DNA of 6,216 nucleotides, taken from assembly GCA_017404585.1 (NCBI GenBank), contig JAFRCB010000229.1, positions 1-6,216 of the forward strand. The letters are read 5' to 3'. Position 1 is the first letter of the stretch. Every line of letters begins with the position of its first letter. Made by a program: the position numbers and the translations under genes. This document shows positions 6,063-6,216 of this stretch, piece by piece. The DNA is from Lachnospiraceae bacterium. Lineage in GTDB: Bacteria; Bacillota; Clostridia; Lachnospirales; Lachnospiraceae. The notes beneath the pieces are model-generated. The model did not search any database. It was not told the DNA's origin and saw only the letters and a program-made list of their open reading frames with translations.

Positions 6063-6081
6063 AAGTGAACGAAAGGTCACT
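6040..6081. promoter_or_regulatory. Perfect 18-bp-arm inverted repeat, probable repressor operator
   Basis: AGTGACCTTTCGTTCACT (6040-6057) and its exact complement (6064-6081) flank ATAATA. The left arm fills the promoter spacer, the -10 sits at the centre, and the right arm covers the expected start site. Each arm also begins AGTGA and ends TCACT, or the variant, so each may be a dimer site by itself. The arrangement resembles operators of TetR-type repressors, an inference; no regulator gene is in the window. Confidence 0.8.
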
Positions 6082-6088
6082 CATTGTT

Positions 6089-6127
6089 GCGGCCAGGGAC
6101 GGGTAGCCATGCGCCCGTACCGGCTGC
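6089..6127 (+). promoter_or_regulatory. Leader hairpin upstream of the P-loop gene
   Basis: GCGGCC (6089-6094) pairs with GGCTGC (6122-6127), one wobble. Bases 6096-6097 pair with 6120-6121, and ACGGGT (6099-6104) pairs with GCCCGT (6113-6118), one wobble, around an 8-base loop. The structure ends seven bases before the GGGAGG at 6134-6139, so it could influence translation. No T tract follows, which argues against a terminator. Confidence 0.4.
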
Positions 6128-6147
6128 GGAAGCGGGAGGATGTTTGA
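6109..6147 (+). CDS. Possible 12-codon leader peptide ORF
   Basis: ATG at 6109 opens MRPYRLRKREDV and stops at TGA 6145-6147, one base before the ATG of the P-loop gene. It has five Arg/Lys in its twelve residues. Its Shine-Dalgarno is poor (AGGGAC at 6095-6100) and lies in a predicted hairpin. The ORF contains the GGGAGG used by the next gene, so ribosomes on it could affect that gene's start. Short ORFs arise by chance, so confidence is low. Confidence 0.2.
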   Translation: MRPYRLRKREDV

Positions 6148-6148
6148 A

Positions 6149-6216
6149 ATGGTGATCGGCATTATCGGAGAGAATTGCAGCGGGAAGTCGACGCTGGCGG
6201 CCTGCATCAGGGACGC
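6149..6216 (+). CDS. N-terminus of a P-loop NTPase or small kinase (3' partial)
   Basis: The frame encodes MVIGIIGENCSGKSTLAACI and then RD before the window ends. GENCSGKST is a Walker A motif (GxxxxGK[ST]) directly after a short hydrophobic strand at the extreme N-terminus, as in AAA-type ATPases and nucleotide or shikimate-type kinases. It therefore binds ATP or GTP; the substrate cannot be told from 22 residues. ATG 6149 is chosen because GGGAGG (6134-6139) lies nine bases upstream. The in-frame ATG at 6140 abuts the Shine-Dalgarno and is too close. Expression is from the consensus promoter at 6034-6062 through the 6040-6081 operator, suggesting a regulated rather than housekeeping gene. 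Confidence 0.8.
   Translation, partial: MVIGIIGENCSGKSTLAACIRD

Noticed and set aside
6040..6081. The perfect inverted repeat as the end of an insertion sequence or a CRISPR unit
   Set aside because: The arms are only 6 bases apart, there is no transposase or target duplication, and no further repeat copies are in the window. Its exact fit to the promoter favours an operator.
6058..6086. A divergent minus-strand promoter inside the symmetric operator (TATTAT as -10)
   Set aside because: The matching -35 on the minus strand would be CAATGA, far from consensus, and no minus-strand gene starts to the left.
6022..6207. A 61-codon minus-strand open frame at the right end
   Set aside because: It reads through the operator-promoter inverted repeat and antisense to the Walker A segment. 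No ribosome binding site was seen.

Overview
The window looks like chromosomal DNA of a Gram-positive Clostridia-type bacterium, most likely a member of the Lachnospiraceae or a close relative. The grounds are AGGAGG-type ribosome binding sites, consensus sigma-A-like promoters, a PcrA helicase (rather than UvrD) with a C-terminal Tudor-like domain, a DUF1836 protein (a family I know from Firmicutes), and an RlmD-type rRNA methyltransferase with a C-terminal tail that I recall from gut clostridia. The genus cannot be told from sequence reading alone.

Layout. Positions 1-68 hold the last 21 codons of an unidentified plus-strand gene, followed by a long-armed inverted repeat with a T tract (82-169) that probably terminates it. 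A DUF1836 gene runs on the minus strand (780-163). A divergent promoter region (about 823-884) serves DUF1836 to the left and pcrA to the right. The pcrA message appears to have a leader of about 165 nt with several stem-loops. pcrA (1058-3370) is intact. It is followed by a strong extended -10 promoter and a gene for a small one-pass membrane protein with a very acidic, repetitive tail (3517-4077), which ends at a clear intrinsic terminator. Next come a compact promoter with an inverted repeat across its -35 element and the rlmD-type gene (4240-5955), again closed by a strong terminator. The last 200 bases hold a perfect-consensus promoter inside a perfect 18-bp-arm inverted repeat, a structured leader, and the first 22 codons of a P-loop ATPase or kinase gene.

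How they work together. The complete genes look like independent transcription units, each with its own promoter, and clear terminators follow two of them. Most have housekeeping roles: PcrA in DNA repair, replication and transcription conflicts, and RlmD in 23S rRNA maturation. The functions of the DUF1836 protein and the acidic membrane protein are unknown. No mobile element, CRISPR array, tRNA or rRNA was seen. The less ordinary content is regulatory (the 6034-6081 operator-promoter, the pcrA leader, the divergent promoter palindromes) together with the acidic membrane protein and the extra C-terminal module of the rRNA methyltransferase.
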